From Plakobranchus ocellatus (Eukaryota; Mollusca; Gastropoda; Plakobranchidae), in contig BLXT01005511.1 in the NCBI GenBank assembly GCA_019648995.1, forward strand, positions 2,264,621-2,288,521: a stretch of 23,901 bases of DNA, read 5' to 3'. This document shows, one piece after another, positions 1-10,399 of this stretch (position 1 is the first letter of the stretch; each line of letters opens with the position of its first letter). The notes beneath the pieces were generated by a model. It was given only the letters and a program-made list of their open reading frames with translations, did not search any database and had not been told where the DNA came from. The position numbers and the translations under genes were made by a program.

Positions 1-613
1 GGGTCGCTTTTGTTTCAAGATATTTGTTCTGACTATAAATGTTGGACAAAAATATTAACCTTTTTACGCTTTTCGAAGACATCTTTTGTTTATAAGTGGT
101 TTTTTTTTTTTTTAATAAATTGTTTATTGTCCAAATTTCAAACCGTTTAGGTTGTTGAATTTTTTTTTTAATTTACGAATGTGTTGCTTTCCTTTCCTTA
201 TTCCTAAAACCTTTATGTATCTTTCTTTAGCTAAAGTATTCCATTACAGTACAAGCCACATCTTTACAATTTATAAGCTTCTTGTGCTTTTAAAGTAAGG
301 AAATTTATATACTCCAACACAATATCTCTTTGTGTACGTGAATTTTCTTATTCACTCTCCTTATTTTGCTTGATTTGTTTTGTTTTATTTTAAATTGAAA
401 TCTGCCCTTTCTTTTATTACCCTTCTTCAATCCCTCTCGCAAAATAGGTTACTCAAAGGAGCTTTGTGTCTATTGAACTTTGTGAGGCGCTGTTCAGTTA
501 TCTTTTACAATGTACTTGTACAGATTTTTATCGCATTTTTTAACCTTTTGTCTTGATTCCTTTTAGCAATCGATAAATAATGACCTGTGAGCGGAAATGA
601 AAAATATTAATCC

Positions 614-621
614 TGACGTCA
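614..621. promoter_or_regulatory. CRE-like palindrome TGACGTCA
   Basis: A perfect 8-base match to the cAMP-response element bound by CREB/ATF bZIP factors, lying in noncoding sequence just before a run of TATCAAT words. An 8-mer can occur by chance, and no promoter elements are seen beside it, so a function is only a possibility. Confidence 0.2.
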
Positions 622-1629
622 CCGATAGATTTTGAATCAGGGTCTATCAATAATCTATCAATTTATCAATAAACAAACTATCAATCAATCAGTCTTGGGT
701 TGTTTCCTCTAGTCCTTCCCATTTTATGTAACTGGGAACAACTCGTGCACAACTATGTAATTCAAGAAAACACTGATAACTTCCCTTGATTTTAAAAAAT
801 AAAAAGGAAGGAAAACAAGGAAAACCGAGTGTGATGCCAATAACAGTAGTAGGCATGAATAATTAGTTCTATTTTCCCTTCCAATGAGTTAAAAGCAAGG
901 TCAATAGCACATTTTACTATTTTACTACTGTGTCTTTTTTCATCCGCATAATAAGTTATGTAAGTGAGCAAAACTCGAGTTAAGAGAGAGAGGGCAGTTA
1001 TTCGTAAGTCTGGGCCTGCATACGTTATTGCAGACCTCTCTGTTACAATACTAGGGTCTAATTAGTCATAATTGCATCCCCATGGTAATTATAATGTTCT
1101 ATCAAGCTCACACACCTGCTACATGAAAAAGGTTTTTTTCCCCATCAATGCATTTCATTAAGACTGCTGGACTGACATAGCTTTTTTGAGAAAATTCTTG
1201 TCACAGTGTATATCACCGATGGTACATAGTTAACACTGAAGCCTTTTTAAGACCATTTAAATGCAAATTTTAGTTGTTGTTGTGAACTTTTCACTTCACA
1301 GTTGTTGTCTGTATTCAAGAAATGAAACAAAAGTTCATAAATGGTAGTTTTGGTTCACGGCAGTCATACAAAATAACGGTTTACTGATGTTTTGTCGTCG
1401 CTATATGAAATATTTGCAAACATTATCTTTTAGATCCATAACTCGCTTAAAAAAAAAAAAAAAAGATAGAAACTCAATCTTAAATAAAATTGCAGTCGAT
1501 GATAGTTGTTTCAGAGTAGTGCATCTTTATCATCAACAGTGAAAAATATCATAACAGATACTTATCGCTGACATGATTAATACCACCCCCGCATTCATCG
1601 TCATCATCATAATCGTCTTTGTCACATTT

Positions 1630-1630
<1 letters not shown>

Positions 1631-1672
<42 letters not shown>
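1631..1672. repeat. (TCA)14 microsatellite
   Basis: Fourteen uninterrupted TCA units. On the minus strand this tract gives a short open frame with a run of aspartates, which is a translation artefact of the repeat and not a gene. Confidence 0.95.
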
Positions 1673-1898
1673 ATAACATCACTATCGCTTTGATAATTCT
1701 CTAAATCATCGTAATGATTATCACTACACGATTGCTGTGTCACAATGAAAAAGCTTGTTTTGACATGATAAGCTAACCTTTTTACTTCAATGACTAGATG
1801 AACATTTTCTCACGATTTTATACAGGGTTATAACATGTCAAATATAGTTCATTAATCCTCTCTTTTTTCTGTAATGAGAGGTGTGTTGTGTAAAGAAA

Positions 1899-1949
1899 GA
1901 AGAGAGAGAGAGAGAGAGAGAGAGAGTGTGTGTGTGTGTGTGTGTGTGT
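1899..1949. repeat. Compound (AG)n-(TG)n microsatellite
   Basis: About 27 bases of AG repeat run directly into about 24 bases of TG repeat. The tract sits roughly 80 bases upstream of the splice acceptor of the 2031 exon, so it lies inside the preceding intron. Confidence 0.95.
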
Positions 1950-2030
1950 TTTAATAATCTGCCCGAAAATTTTGTTTGCTTTTTAACCATGGAATGTTTC
2001 TTTTTTTTCTTTAACCCTTTCCTCTCTCAG

Positions 2031-2173
2031 CTCCGAGAACTACCGACCGGAAGCGGATGGCGGCGAGCAGACAGACGCCGCAGAGCCGGTTGGAGAGCTC
2101 TACAAGAAAATCCAACATGGCGGCGACATCCCCATCCGAGGCCTGCAGAAGCCCGCCCCTGAGAAAACCAAAA
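2031..2173 (+). CDS. Internal coding exon (143 nt) of the scaffold-type gene
   Basis: The exon is preceded by a strong acceptor (polypyrimidine tract ending CTCTCTCAG) and followed by a good donor (AAA|GTAAGT). It starts in phase 2 (the first C completes a codon) and ends in phase 1. The open frame beginning at 2032 gives 47 codons, starting SENYRPEADGGEQ and containing GELYKKIQ followed by GDIPIRGLQKPAPE. GC content is clearly higher than in the flanking introns. The second half looks like a conserved short motif: an amphipathic helix, then a Gly/Pro-rich turn and a basic-proline stretch. I do not firmly recognise it; an adaptor of the SORBS/CAP-vinexin kind is only a guess. The phase-1 end can join the exon at 21732 directly (A|AG gives Lys, then SLEDNPP). 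It also fits phase-wise with the same join used by the giant exon, so this exon probably belongs to long isoforms that bypass 14251-19924. The other-frame ORFs over the same bases have no splice-site support. Confidence 0.75.
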
Positions 2174-2615
2174 GTAAGTTTGTTCCTACTTACTGACTTC
2201 CTTACCTTGACGTTCATGTTTCCTAACTGCATGGGTTGGTGCGTACGATGGTGTGAATTTGTGTTGTCCATTTCATATCCGTACTGTGCGTTGTGATCTC
2301 TAGACTGAAACATGACTTATTGGCGTATTCAGTTCACGTTTCTTAGGTTGTTGTGGTCTTGCTCTTGATATGGATGTAGAAGTCGTTTATCTTGTTTCTG
2401 TTCACAGGACGTTACTCATTGGAAATTCAGTTTTATAATAATTTTTTTTATTATTTTTTTATCTTTTTTTGTTTTTGCTTTCAGTTTTATCAAGGAATAT
2501 GGGAATGATGTTTTTTTTTAATCTTTTCCGCACAAGTTTGGTTCGGTTAAAATTTTTTTTTTTTTTTCCTATATTTTCGAAAGGTGATAGCTGGATTGCT
2601 GTTGACTAAATGTGT

Positions 2616-2673
2616 TGGTGTGTGTATGTGCGCGCGTGTGTGTGTGTGTGCGTGTGCGTGTGCGTATGTGTGT
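2616..2673. repeat. (TG)n/(CG) dinucleotide tract
   Basis: Imperfect alternating purine-pyrimidine tract of TG with interspersed CG and TATG units, potentially Z-DNA-forming. It lies in the intron after the 2031 exon. Confidence 0.9.
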
Positions 2674-3629
2674 GATGTTATGTTTATGTGCATTATCTCT
2701 CGAGGTGTTCACGTTTGAAGTATTGGTCTTTCCTTTATCAAAGCAGACTTCACTTGCAGTAATTCAATGGTTGTCGATAATCAAGCTTTCCTTAATGTCC
2801 TCTTGCGAACTTTAGTATCTCTCTCGGTCCTTGTGTGACCAAGCACTTGTCAGAGTGTAAAATGTTCGCCGAAGTACCAGATTTTCGCGAGGCAAATTTG
2901 ATTACATTCCCGTTTCATGTTTTTTGTGAGGCTATCCTCCTTCTTTTATTCGTCTGTATGAGAGAGAGAAAGAAAGAGAGTTTCAAACAAAGACGCAGTA
3001 TTTGTTTACTAACGGTGCAATCTTCTCCCAAGTAAATAATAGTGCGGCTGTCCTACAAAGTGTAATTGCTTGAAATAAGTTCAATTCACAGTGTTTCCTG
3101 CTTTTTAGCCCATACTTTCGAGGTTGAGAGGGATTATTTTCTTTCACAAACAAAACAAAACAAAAAACCAAACAAACAAAAAAACGAGAGGGCGCTTCGT
3201 GTTAAGAATCCACACAAGAAATATCGCTGTTTCTCTTATAATACACTAAACGTTGTTACGCTCATGCGCCGTTCAGTTTGAATATCACGTGCAATGGAGC
3301 ATTTTATCTCTTTAGCCATATGATAATCATACCGAAAAAGTCGTGAAAACTCGTTGCTCTTTTCGGTCTTCTCTTCCAGTTTCCGGTCTTATGTTGATCC
3401 TGTGAATTTATTTAATGTTCTGACATCGACGACCAGCAGATCTCAGACTTTTTGCCATCTTTCTTGCGATAATACTGACAAGTTATACGTTTGCTTTTCA
3501 ATTGCTATTGTCACACCAGCACGATATTTTCTCTCAAGACAATTACTCCTCCTTCAATCCCCCACTCACATTTACATAAAATCACCGGAGAGCGTTTTGA
3601 TTAGACCACAGTCTCTTCATAATGTGGCC

Positions 3630-3690
3630 TCAGCTGGGATCAAACCTGGGATATTTGAATACAAATCACCGCTTCTAACTGCTGCCTCAT
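3630..3690 (-). repeat. Possible decayed tRNA-derived SINE head
   Basis: Read on the minus strand, 3637-3646 gives GGTTTGATCC, one C-to-T change from the pol III B-box GGTTCGATCC. About 35 bases further along in minus-strand direction, 3676-3687 gives AGGCAGCAGTTA, which is A-box-like. Spacing and order are right for an old tRNA-derived SINE. No target-site duplication or tail could be recognised, so this may be chance. Confidence 0.3.
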
Positions 3691-4184
3691 ATCAATACGA
3701 GAACAACGGTTCATTGAAAATGTGCAGAGAGCTAAAAGTCTTGTTTTACATGTGACGGCGTAATGGTGATTATCACAGCAGATGACGGAGGTTGGCTATA
3801 GATAGACTGGATTGACTGTTATGCTGTCCACCTCCCACGTAGATCTGGTCATTTGTGAAATATGTTGAGTGGATGTCGGATCCCTTCTCAGAATCAGTGC
3901 ATTGTTATACAAGATCACATGAACGAGCGCCATCTTGATTAAACTTTTAGTTAGTGAATAGTTTTTTTTTTCGAATCAAAGATGTTACTATGCCAGTAGA
4001 ATCAAAGCTTCCGCTATTTTCAGCTTAGAGCTTTTCAAATATTCTTTATGACAATAATACATATCTTTTGAACAGGACCGATTATTTTTTCGTCATTAAT
4101 TTCATAATGATGTCGTTAACTGCAAGTAGAGAAGGAAAGAGGCATTTCTGTTGAAATACTCTGTCTAAACGGCCCTGAAGTGGT

Positions 4185-4214
4185 GTTATATATTTATATA
4201 TATATACACATATA
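4185..4214. repeat. AT-rich TATA-type simple repeat
   Basis: Alternating TATATA tract with a short CACATATA end in intronic sequence. Confidence 0.7.
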
Positions 4215-4433
4215 CCCTGGACAGTAGAGTGTTCACTGCTGTTTCCTACCTGTTTTGTAGACTGTGGATTACCAGTATCACCATTTCGAAGTAGCGCCTG
4301 TAGCAAAGAATTTACATCTGTGTGTATGAAAGATGAGACTGCATTTGCTGAAAACACTTTCGATTATAGCAAAGCTCATAAATGTCACTTACTCCGAGCT
4401 CACTCATTTATATAGTGAGGTTGGGAGAAGGGA

Positions 4434-4453
4434 TAGAGAGAGAGAGAGAGAGG
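4434..4453. repeat. (GA)n microsatellite
   Basis: About 20 bases of AG repeat at the left edge of a purine-rich stretch that leads into the long tract at 4584. Confidence 0.9.
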
Positions 4454-4577
4454 TAGAGATACATAATGAGAGAGAAGCTATGTGAAACAAAGGGAGAGAG
4501 CCCAGACAGATAGAGAAAGAGGGTTTAAACAGACAAAGGGGCTGAGGAAGAGAGATAGCCAGGAAAACGAAAAAAGG

Positions 4578-4583
<6 letters not shown>

Positions 4584-4673
<90 letters not shown>
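4584..4673. repeat. Long (GA)n microsatellite
   Basis: About 90 bases of nearly pure AG repeat with two AAA interruptions. Together with 4434-4583 it forms a purine-rich block of about 240 bases on the + strand. Long Ser/Leu or Arg/Glu open frames here on both strands are repeat artefacts. Confidence 0.95.
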
Positions 4674-4675
<2 letters not shown>

Positions 4676-5115
4676 CCAAGAAGAGGGTTACTGATCTGAC
4701 AAAATCACTTTCCATCACTGCACATCATTGAATGTGCGTTTTTATAGTCGCTGGTTTTTTTTAGGTTTTCCCTCTCCGAGCGACTCTTGGCCGGGCTTTC
4801 ATTGATTATTGGTAACCGCTGATCAAAATAAAAAAAACAAGTCGAGTGATGCTAATAGCCATCATGAAATCTTAATAATCAGAGGTTCTTCAAGAGCTGA
4901 TTAAAGAAAATTCTCTTCATACCTGTGTTATCAGAAGACGTTGTCCGCAGTCAAATGTGGCTGCCAACCCTCCATGTTTACACGGGAGTTTCCTGCCTTG
5001 GCCTCGCTGTGAGATATAACCAGCCTATTAAAGAATTATATGCACGTTTTTTTAATGTAAAGTAAAAGCTTTTGGGGTTAAGAAGCAAAACTTTGCGTGA
5101 CTGAAAATGTTCTGA

Positions 5116-5261
5116 ATATGACAGTAATGTTGTTTCCATGTAACGTGCAACATAATGAGACAACTCTGCTTGAAACATCAATTTTCTATTATGGTAATAA
5201 CCTTGTTTCCATGTAACGTGCAAGAGAATGAGACAGCTCTGCTTTAAGTTTCTCATTCTAT
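5116..5261. repeat. Two-copy tandem duplication, unit about 73 bp
   Basis: The word TGTTTCCATGTAACGTGCAA occurs at 5131-5150 and again at 5204-5223, 73 bases apart. It is followed in both copies by similar AATGAGACA-CTCTGCTT sequence. Divergence outside the core suggests an old local duplication. Confidence 0.85.
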
Positions 5262-6056
5262 TTTCTGGCTTGTCTTTGGATTTATCATCGTGTTCTTCCA
5301 CATACATAATAAAAATGTCAACCAAACGCTATGAAGCATAACTAGGGCTATGTTGTCATAATAAATTTCTATTAAACGTATCGTTTCATAGTGGACCCCA
5401 TCACTGTTTTAGTTTTTGCTAAATCCCATGCAATATCTGTAGCAGTTGGCAGGTCTGTTTAAATGGCTGTTTGGCTTTTTAAGTGATTTACGCTTATTCA
5501 GATTTGGTTCAAGATCTAGAGGAAGATGAAGCCTTGTAAGACAGTGCTAATGATTATACGAGAGAGCCGAGCTATTATCAGCTATCAGCGTGATTACATT
5601 CGTTTGGCTGTATTTGAGGCGTGTGTATGATTGTGTCCTTCCTTCGCTCGAGTGCTTGGATTGTCATCGACATTAGCTTTAGCATTAAAGTTTAAAGCAA
5701 AGCCTCTGCAGGCTGGAGAGAGTACATAGTTTAACCCTTGTGTCGGTATCTGTAAGACAGGGCGTGATCGTAGTATGCCATATTGTGTATTGCTTCCTTA
5801 AACCACGTTTTACTTATTGTGGAGGAACTCGATAAGTGCTATGCTTGGATACATATTGGTTTGGAATTAATGTTCCTTTCTTTTAGCGGTTTCCTAATGG
5901 AAGCAATGTACTTTACAATTTGATTTCTTGAGAAAGCTTCATGATTTCAGCTCTTCATTGCCGTGCCACATAAAAATTTCAGACATTGTTTTTTCAGTGT
6001 TGCAACTTTTTCCTTCAGACATCAAACATTTTTTTAATGCACTGTGAAGCTTTGTT

Positions 6057-6083
6057 AGTGTGTGTGTGTGTGTATGTGTGTGT
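6057..6083. repeat. (TG)n microsatellite
   Basis: About 27 bases of TG repeat with one TATG interruption, in the intron. Confidence 0.9.
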
Positions 6084-6534
6084 ACTCCTGCTCAATGCGT
6101 TAAGACCCCCTGATGTTATGTTTTGCCTTTTTCAAAGCAGCATTTAATATATGGGATGTTCATGGTAAACGACAGTCATGAATTACGTTATGCAATTTAG
6201 TTTATTCGTAAGTGTGGGTATTTGAACTTAGTTGCAATGATTTTATTAATGTGCTGGTAGCCGTGTACGAATAGTGACAAACATGGACCTGACGAATAAT
6301 GCGACTAGTTTCCTGGTGTCGAAAAATTGATTTGCCTGCTGTTTTATGGCTATCGTTGATTGTTTTTCTTTCCTTTTTTTTTCTTTTATCCAAAATTTGC
6401 TGACTTGAACAAGGTGTTTCACAGTTTATAGCAGTAACTTAAAACTCCATATTGATCTTTGTCAAAGTCTAGCTTTCTGTTCTTATCGCGTAATTTTATT
6501 AAGTTGAATTTTTAGTTTTACATACTCAGTGTGC

Positions 6535-6585
6535 GTGCTTTGATCTTTTATGGCACATTTTATTGTTGGTGCTTTGATCTTTTAT
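6535..6585. repeat. Short tandem duplication, period 34
   Basis: The 17-base word GTGCTTTGATCTTTTAT occurs at 6535-6551 and 6569-6585. Sequence between the copies is only loosely repeated. Confidence 0.75.
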
Positions 6586-6977
6586 TGACGATTTTTTTTA
6601 GGCACCGTGTTGAAAAATTCAGGGATCCCCATAATTGTTGTTTTTCTTTAAGGTAGTTTTTGTGAATTGTGCTCTTCCGCATGATCATAATAATTTATTT
6701 CTACAACATGTTTTTTCCGAGAATCTGTGCTTTAATTTGTTGCGATTCTTTAAAAACCAATTTAGGTTTTTTTTTCGTCTCCACCCAGTGTTTCTCAAAT
6801 AGCTTTTTATAATATTTGAAGAAATGAAAACGCTGTCAGTGCATTTTTCTAGACATAGTTGGTATGAGTTCTCCTTTAGACTTAACGTGACGAGGCGATA
6901 CAATCATAATATTTTAATGTGTTCAAAAATTCTAGAGTAACATTTTAGGAAACATGAGACTCAGTAGTCCCTTTCCT

Positions 6978-6987
6978 CCTTCAACAG
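6978..6987 (+). repeat. 5' target-site duplication of the SINE
   Basis: CCTTCAACAG, repeated exactly at 7150-7159 on the far side of the SINE. A 10-bp direct repeat is typical of LINE-mediated insertion. Confidence 0.85.
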
Positions 6988-7149
6988 TTGGGGGCGTCGG
7001 TGGCACAGTGGATAGCGAATCCACCCTGAGATCTGCAGGGACCCTTCTGTTGCGGGTTCGAGCCCTGCCACTGACGCCCTGGCCTGGCAGAAGGCCTGAC
7101 AGCCTGAGATCACCATTTTGTTGACAGGCTGTGTACATATAACAACCAA
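6988..7149 (+). mobile_element. tRNA-derived SINE, intact-looking, with target-site duplication
   Basis: A retroposon of about 162 bp transcribed by RNA polymerase III and mobilised by a partner LINE. The head has a perfect A-box (TGGCACAGTGG, 7001-7011) and a perfect B-box (GGTTCGAGCC, 7055-7064). A T-stem/loop at 7052-7068 folds well. The 5' GGCGTCGGTG (6993-7002) pairs with CACTGACGCC (7069-7078), a 10-bp acceptor-like stem longer than the usual 7. After the tRNA part, ACAGCCTG (7099-7106) and CAGGCTGT (7125-7132) form a fold-back hairpin in the body, and the 3' end is A-rich (ATAACAACCAA). Exact 10-bp direct repeats flank it. Perfect promoter boxes and an intact duplication suggest a fairly recent insertion. 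A related but decayed copy lies at 10261-10386. Confidence 0.85.
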
Positions 7150-7159
7150 CCTTCAACAG
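7150..7159 (+). repeat. 3' target-site duplication of the SINE
   Basis: CCTTCAACAG, identical to 6978-6987, immediately after the A-rich SINE end. Confidence 0.85.
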
Positions 7160-7652
7160 CCTCATGTTAGACGCATTGCCTATCAAGCATTAATACTCAC
7201 TAATCCTTCAGGGTTTTCGAAGAGACCAACAACCATACGATATAATCACACTGGATGCTTTTCTCCATGAAACTCCTGTATCGTTTGGCTGCATTGTTTT
7301 TCTCAGTCATCGCGATCATAAAATTGAGCAAGGCACAGGAAACTCAAACTGGACCGAGAAAAATTGCAATGTTAAACTTATTTTGTTGATATCATGGGAC
7401 TCTGATATATATATTTTTAATTTTCCATTAATAAGCACTTGGGTTGTAATTATGTCATAATGAATTCAGAGCCAATTCCAGCTCCCCAGCATTTTTTTTT
7501 ATTCCTAACCTGGCATTCTTCCAGGCTGAACATTTTTGCATAATAAATAGTCACGTGATATTATTATTATTGCTTATTTCCATCCATTAGTGTGAAACTG
7601 TAAATTTGGAGCACGAATTTTAGTTGGTTTGATTTGATGGCTTGCGTATTAC

Positions 7653-7688
7653 ATTATTATTATAATTATTATTATTATCATTATTATT
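7653..7688. repeat. (ATT)n microsatellite
   Basis: Imperfect ATT trinucleotide tract of about 36 bases; a shorter similar patch lies at about 7558-7571. Confidence 0.85.
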
Positions 7689-9180
7689 GCATAAATTATG
7701 TTCAACTCTCCAACATGCCTGCTCGGTCAGGCTATATCCTATCATACAGAGCATCGCTGGGCATTGAGCAAACCAGGCCCAGGTGTTTTCAGAATTAGCT
7801 AACAAGCCTTTAAACGTTGTGGTCAGTTTCTTTCATTTTTGACAGTTTCCGAGTGTCCAGCCATTATAGCTGTAATATAGTGTTGGACCTTTTTATTGTA
7901 TCTCTGTATATCACTGTATGACCTGACATCATATTGCGTTAAGCGCTACAATATTCTTCATTGTTGCATTTATTGCTGTGTTGGTGTGTATTTTCTCTGA
8001 TGTGACCACCCGTTGTAGCTGAATTAAGCTTGATCTCCTTCGCAAAATTATATTCTTTTTTACTTTGTTATTATCTTCTTTAGTCACTCTGAGATTCAGG
8101 AGTTTCTTTTCTTTACTTGTGAGCTGAATTTGATAATTATGACAACGGAGGTTTATGTTAAATAATCTTTTGATGCCCAGAGGACTTGTGTAGTACGCTC
8201 CCTTTAGAGTTGTATTTTGCTCTACGGTCGTAGTTCTGACAAAAATGCTAGGGGCAATGCTGGTTAAGGGACTTTACAAAAATTCTTGTGTTAGGTGCTG
8301 AGGTTGCCTTGACAGACTATCTATAGGATGATCGAGAATTTCTCAAAGACTTTCATTTCTTGCAGTATTTATTAATTCAAGACTGTGCAAGTGTTTGTAA
8401 TAACTGACTTCTGTGCGAACTCACTTGCGTTAAGAGGAATGATATATTGTCGATTATTTTTTTTAAAAAGTGTTTTTTTTCCTCTTTCTACTCACTCACA
8501 CGCGAACACACTTACTGATCTAGAGTATATGACCGTTTATCCTGTCTATTCTCTTTCATTGCCAATGAAAACAGACAAGATTTTGTTCGTAGCATAATTA
8601 TTATGTAATACTGGAGACAGTTGTAACTGACCTGTAATAGCAATAACAAAATTATTATTCAATACAGGAGTCCTTGTGGTTATAATTCACAGCCATTATT
8701 TTTCGTTCTTTCGCCCCGAATTATATATCAAAACTTTAATTATTATAAAAATGTGTGCTTGTAGCAAACAGCTTATTTATGCAAACAATTATTCAGTGCG
8801 ATATAACATTATTGTAAATACCACGACAATCAAGAGCTGCTGTAATTACTATGCTTGGTGCCTACATAATATTTCAGCTTCATGAAAGTCTAATCCGCAG
8901 TTTATTTTTCTCACATGTTCACATGCGTTTTTCTGTAGTTTAGGTTTTAGACAAGAAACATCCATTTAGCTAAAAGACAGCTTCAGCAAGCTCACTTGTT
9001 TTAAAAACAGTGGTAGAAGTTGCTGTGCCTTTCTTTATATTGAATTTATCTAATCGTCAATGAGAACAAACCCAAATATAGATAGATAGGTATATTGAGC
9101 ATGAGACAAATAAGCGCATTAAGAGTTTACTTGTGTTAACTCTGTTATTTAATCATTAAGTATTACAATCATGATATCAG

Positions 9181-9370
9181 TCTCTAGAACGTGACAGGAC
9201 GGGCGCTGCGCATCTTTCGCACCAATCAGAGTTCTAATCATACTGTTTTGCGCACCACACAGCAGACTATATTCTATTATTCCTTGGCTCTCACAAAGTC
9301 CGAACCTCAAGTCATATGATGTTGTGAGGAAGGCTAGTGCGCGTTGATCGGGTTAACGTAACATTTCCCG
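9181..9370. promoter_or_regulatory. GC-richer island with CCAAT box, weak promoter candidate
   Basis: Within AT-rich intron this stretch has several CpG and GCGC words and a perfect CCAATCAG box (CCAAT at about 9222-9226), the binding motif of NF-Y. No clear TATA box, initiator or downstream coding exon follows, so this is only a candidate cis-element. Confidence 0.15.
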
Positions 9371-10212
9371 TTTATTTTATTTTAGAACCGTTTAAGGAAA
9401 GTAGTTAAGAGCTTTTGTTTATCAATGATGATTCAGAGGTGTTAGGTAGTGATCATTTACACAAATTGACACACTGGAAAATTAACGGCTCGCTACCGTT
9501 TCATAATCATGCTTTTTGTGTTGTTGTTGTTTTTTTTTTACAGATCTATTATCATAACACCCTCTTATGTTTCTGCACAGTTCATTTAACATGGACACAT
9601 CTGGTTAGTATTGTATTAATTTGCAGAGATACTAATGAAGCGGAAAAGGTCGCCCTAGATCTAATTACCATCAGATCTATCAGCCACAAGTGTATCGTGG
9701 ATGTATAGAATAGCGTTGTGGATAGGGCAGGCCGGCTGTTTCAGGTAACAACAAAAAATTTACAACTACTAAAACCATTACTGAGCACTGCAGGTCTAAA
9801 ACGTGTAATGTTGTTGCTAGTCTCGAAGTCCATCAAACTAACTTAGATTATACAACATGCTTTGTTATGGGTCTAGTGGGTGGATGTAATCGATACATCA
9901 GATGGAACGGCTTTATCGATGCTCGTATGGATTTTTGGTTTTGAAAAAAGTCTGTTTTGTTTCTTTGTTTGTTTGTTTGGTACCGTTAAATTGGATCACA
10001 GCTGCTTAACAGTACACTAGCTGCTAAAAGACAGAGAATAAAGCTTTAGGGTTTGTAATGTTTGTTGTTGTTGTTTTTGGGATGGGAGCATAAGGATTAT
10101 CATGTGTAATTGCTGTAGTTGAGCTTTTAGGGCTATGATGACTTTTCGTGCGCCCCTTCAAGACAATAGGTATGGTTTTAGTTCAAATTATAAGGTGCGA
10201 CTCTATTGAAGC

Positions 10213-10258
10213 TTGTGTGTGTGTGTGTGTGAGAGAGAGGGAGAGAGAGAGAGAGAGA
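10213..10258. repeat. Compound (GT)n-(GA)n microsatellite
   Basis: About 18 bases of GT repeat followed by about 28 bases of GA repeat. It abuts the 3' end of the reverse SINE copy that starts at about 10261. Confidence 0.95.
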
Positions 10259-10260
10259 AA

Positions 10261-10386
10261 CCCATACAGGTGGTCTCAGGCTTCAGGCCCTCCGCTAGAC
10301 CAGTGCGCGGGAGAGAGGCTGGAACTGACGGTAGAAAGGTTCATGCAAATCTCAGGTAGTTTCACTATCCACTGTGCCACCGACGT
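10261..10386 (-). mobile_element. Diverged second copy of the same SINE, reverse orientation
   Basis: The 21 bases at 10365-10385, read on the minus strand, match 6995-7015 of the intact SINE exactly (acceptor stem plus A-box). The similarity continues through the body: minus-strand words such as TGAGATTTGCA and GCCTGAAGCCTGAGACCACC correspond to TGAGATCTGCA and GCCTGACAGCCTGAGATCACC in the intact copy. The B-box region has decayed to GTTCCAGCC, so pol III transcription is doubtful. Divergence shows this insertion is older than the copy at 6988. GA repeats lie on both sides, consistent with insertion into a pre-existing microsatellite; that also hides any target-site duplication. Confidence 0.8.
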
Positions 10387-10398
10387 CGAGAACGAGAG

Positions 10399-10399
<1 letters not shown>

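Larger units (their letters stand above)
1..2030. other. Noncoding stretch, presumed intron upstream of the 2031 exon
   Basis: No convincing coding exon on either strand. The sequence is AT-rich with several T runs, a TCA trinucleotide tract, a compound GA/TG microsatellite, a palindromic CRE-like TGACGTCA at 614-621 and a cluster of TATCAAT words at about 640-690. The last 40 bases before 2031 form a good polypyrimidine tract ending in CTCTCTCAG, which supports reading this stretch as the end of an intron. The intron's 5' end lies outside the window. Confidence 0.6.

Noticed and set aside
1549-1743. Minus-strand frame with a poly-aspartate run
   Set aside because: It is the translation of the (TCA)n microsatellite, with no splice sites or conserved texture around it.
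3354-3755. 133-codon plus-strand frame
   Set aside because: No recognisable domain, AT-rich composition like the intron, no good flanking splice sites, and it overlaps a possible SINE relic.
4404-4718. Long Ser/Leu and Arg/Glu frames on both strands
   Set aside because: Direct products of the GA dinucleotide tract.
6993-7078. Functional tRNA gene
   Set aside because: A- and B-boxes are perfect, but the acceptor-like stem is 10 bp, the anticodon region does not form a normal arm, and a SINE body, A-rich tail and target-site duplication follow.
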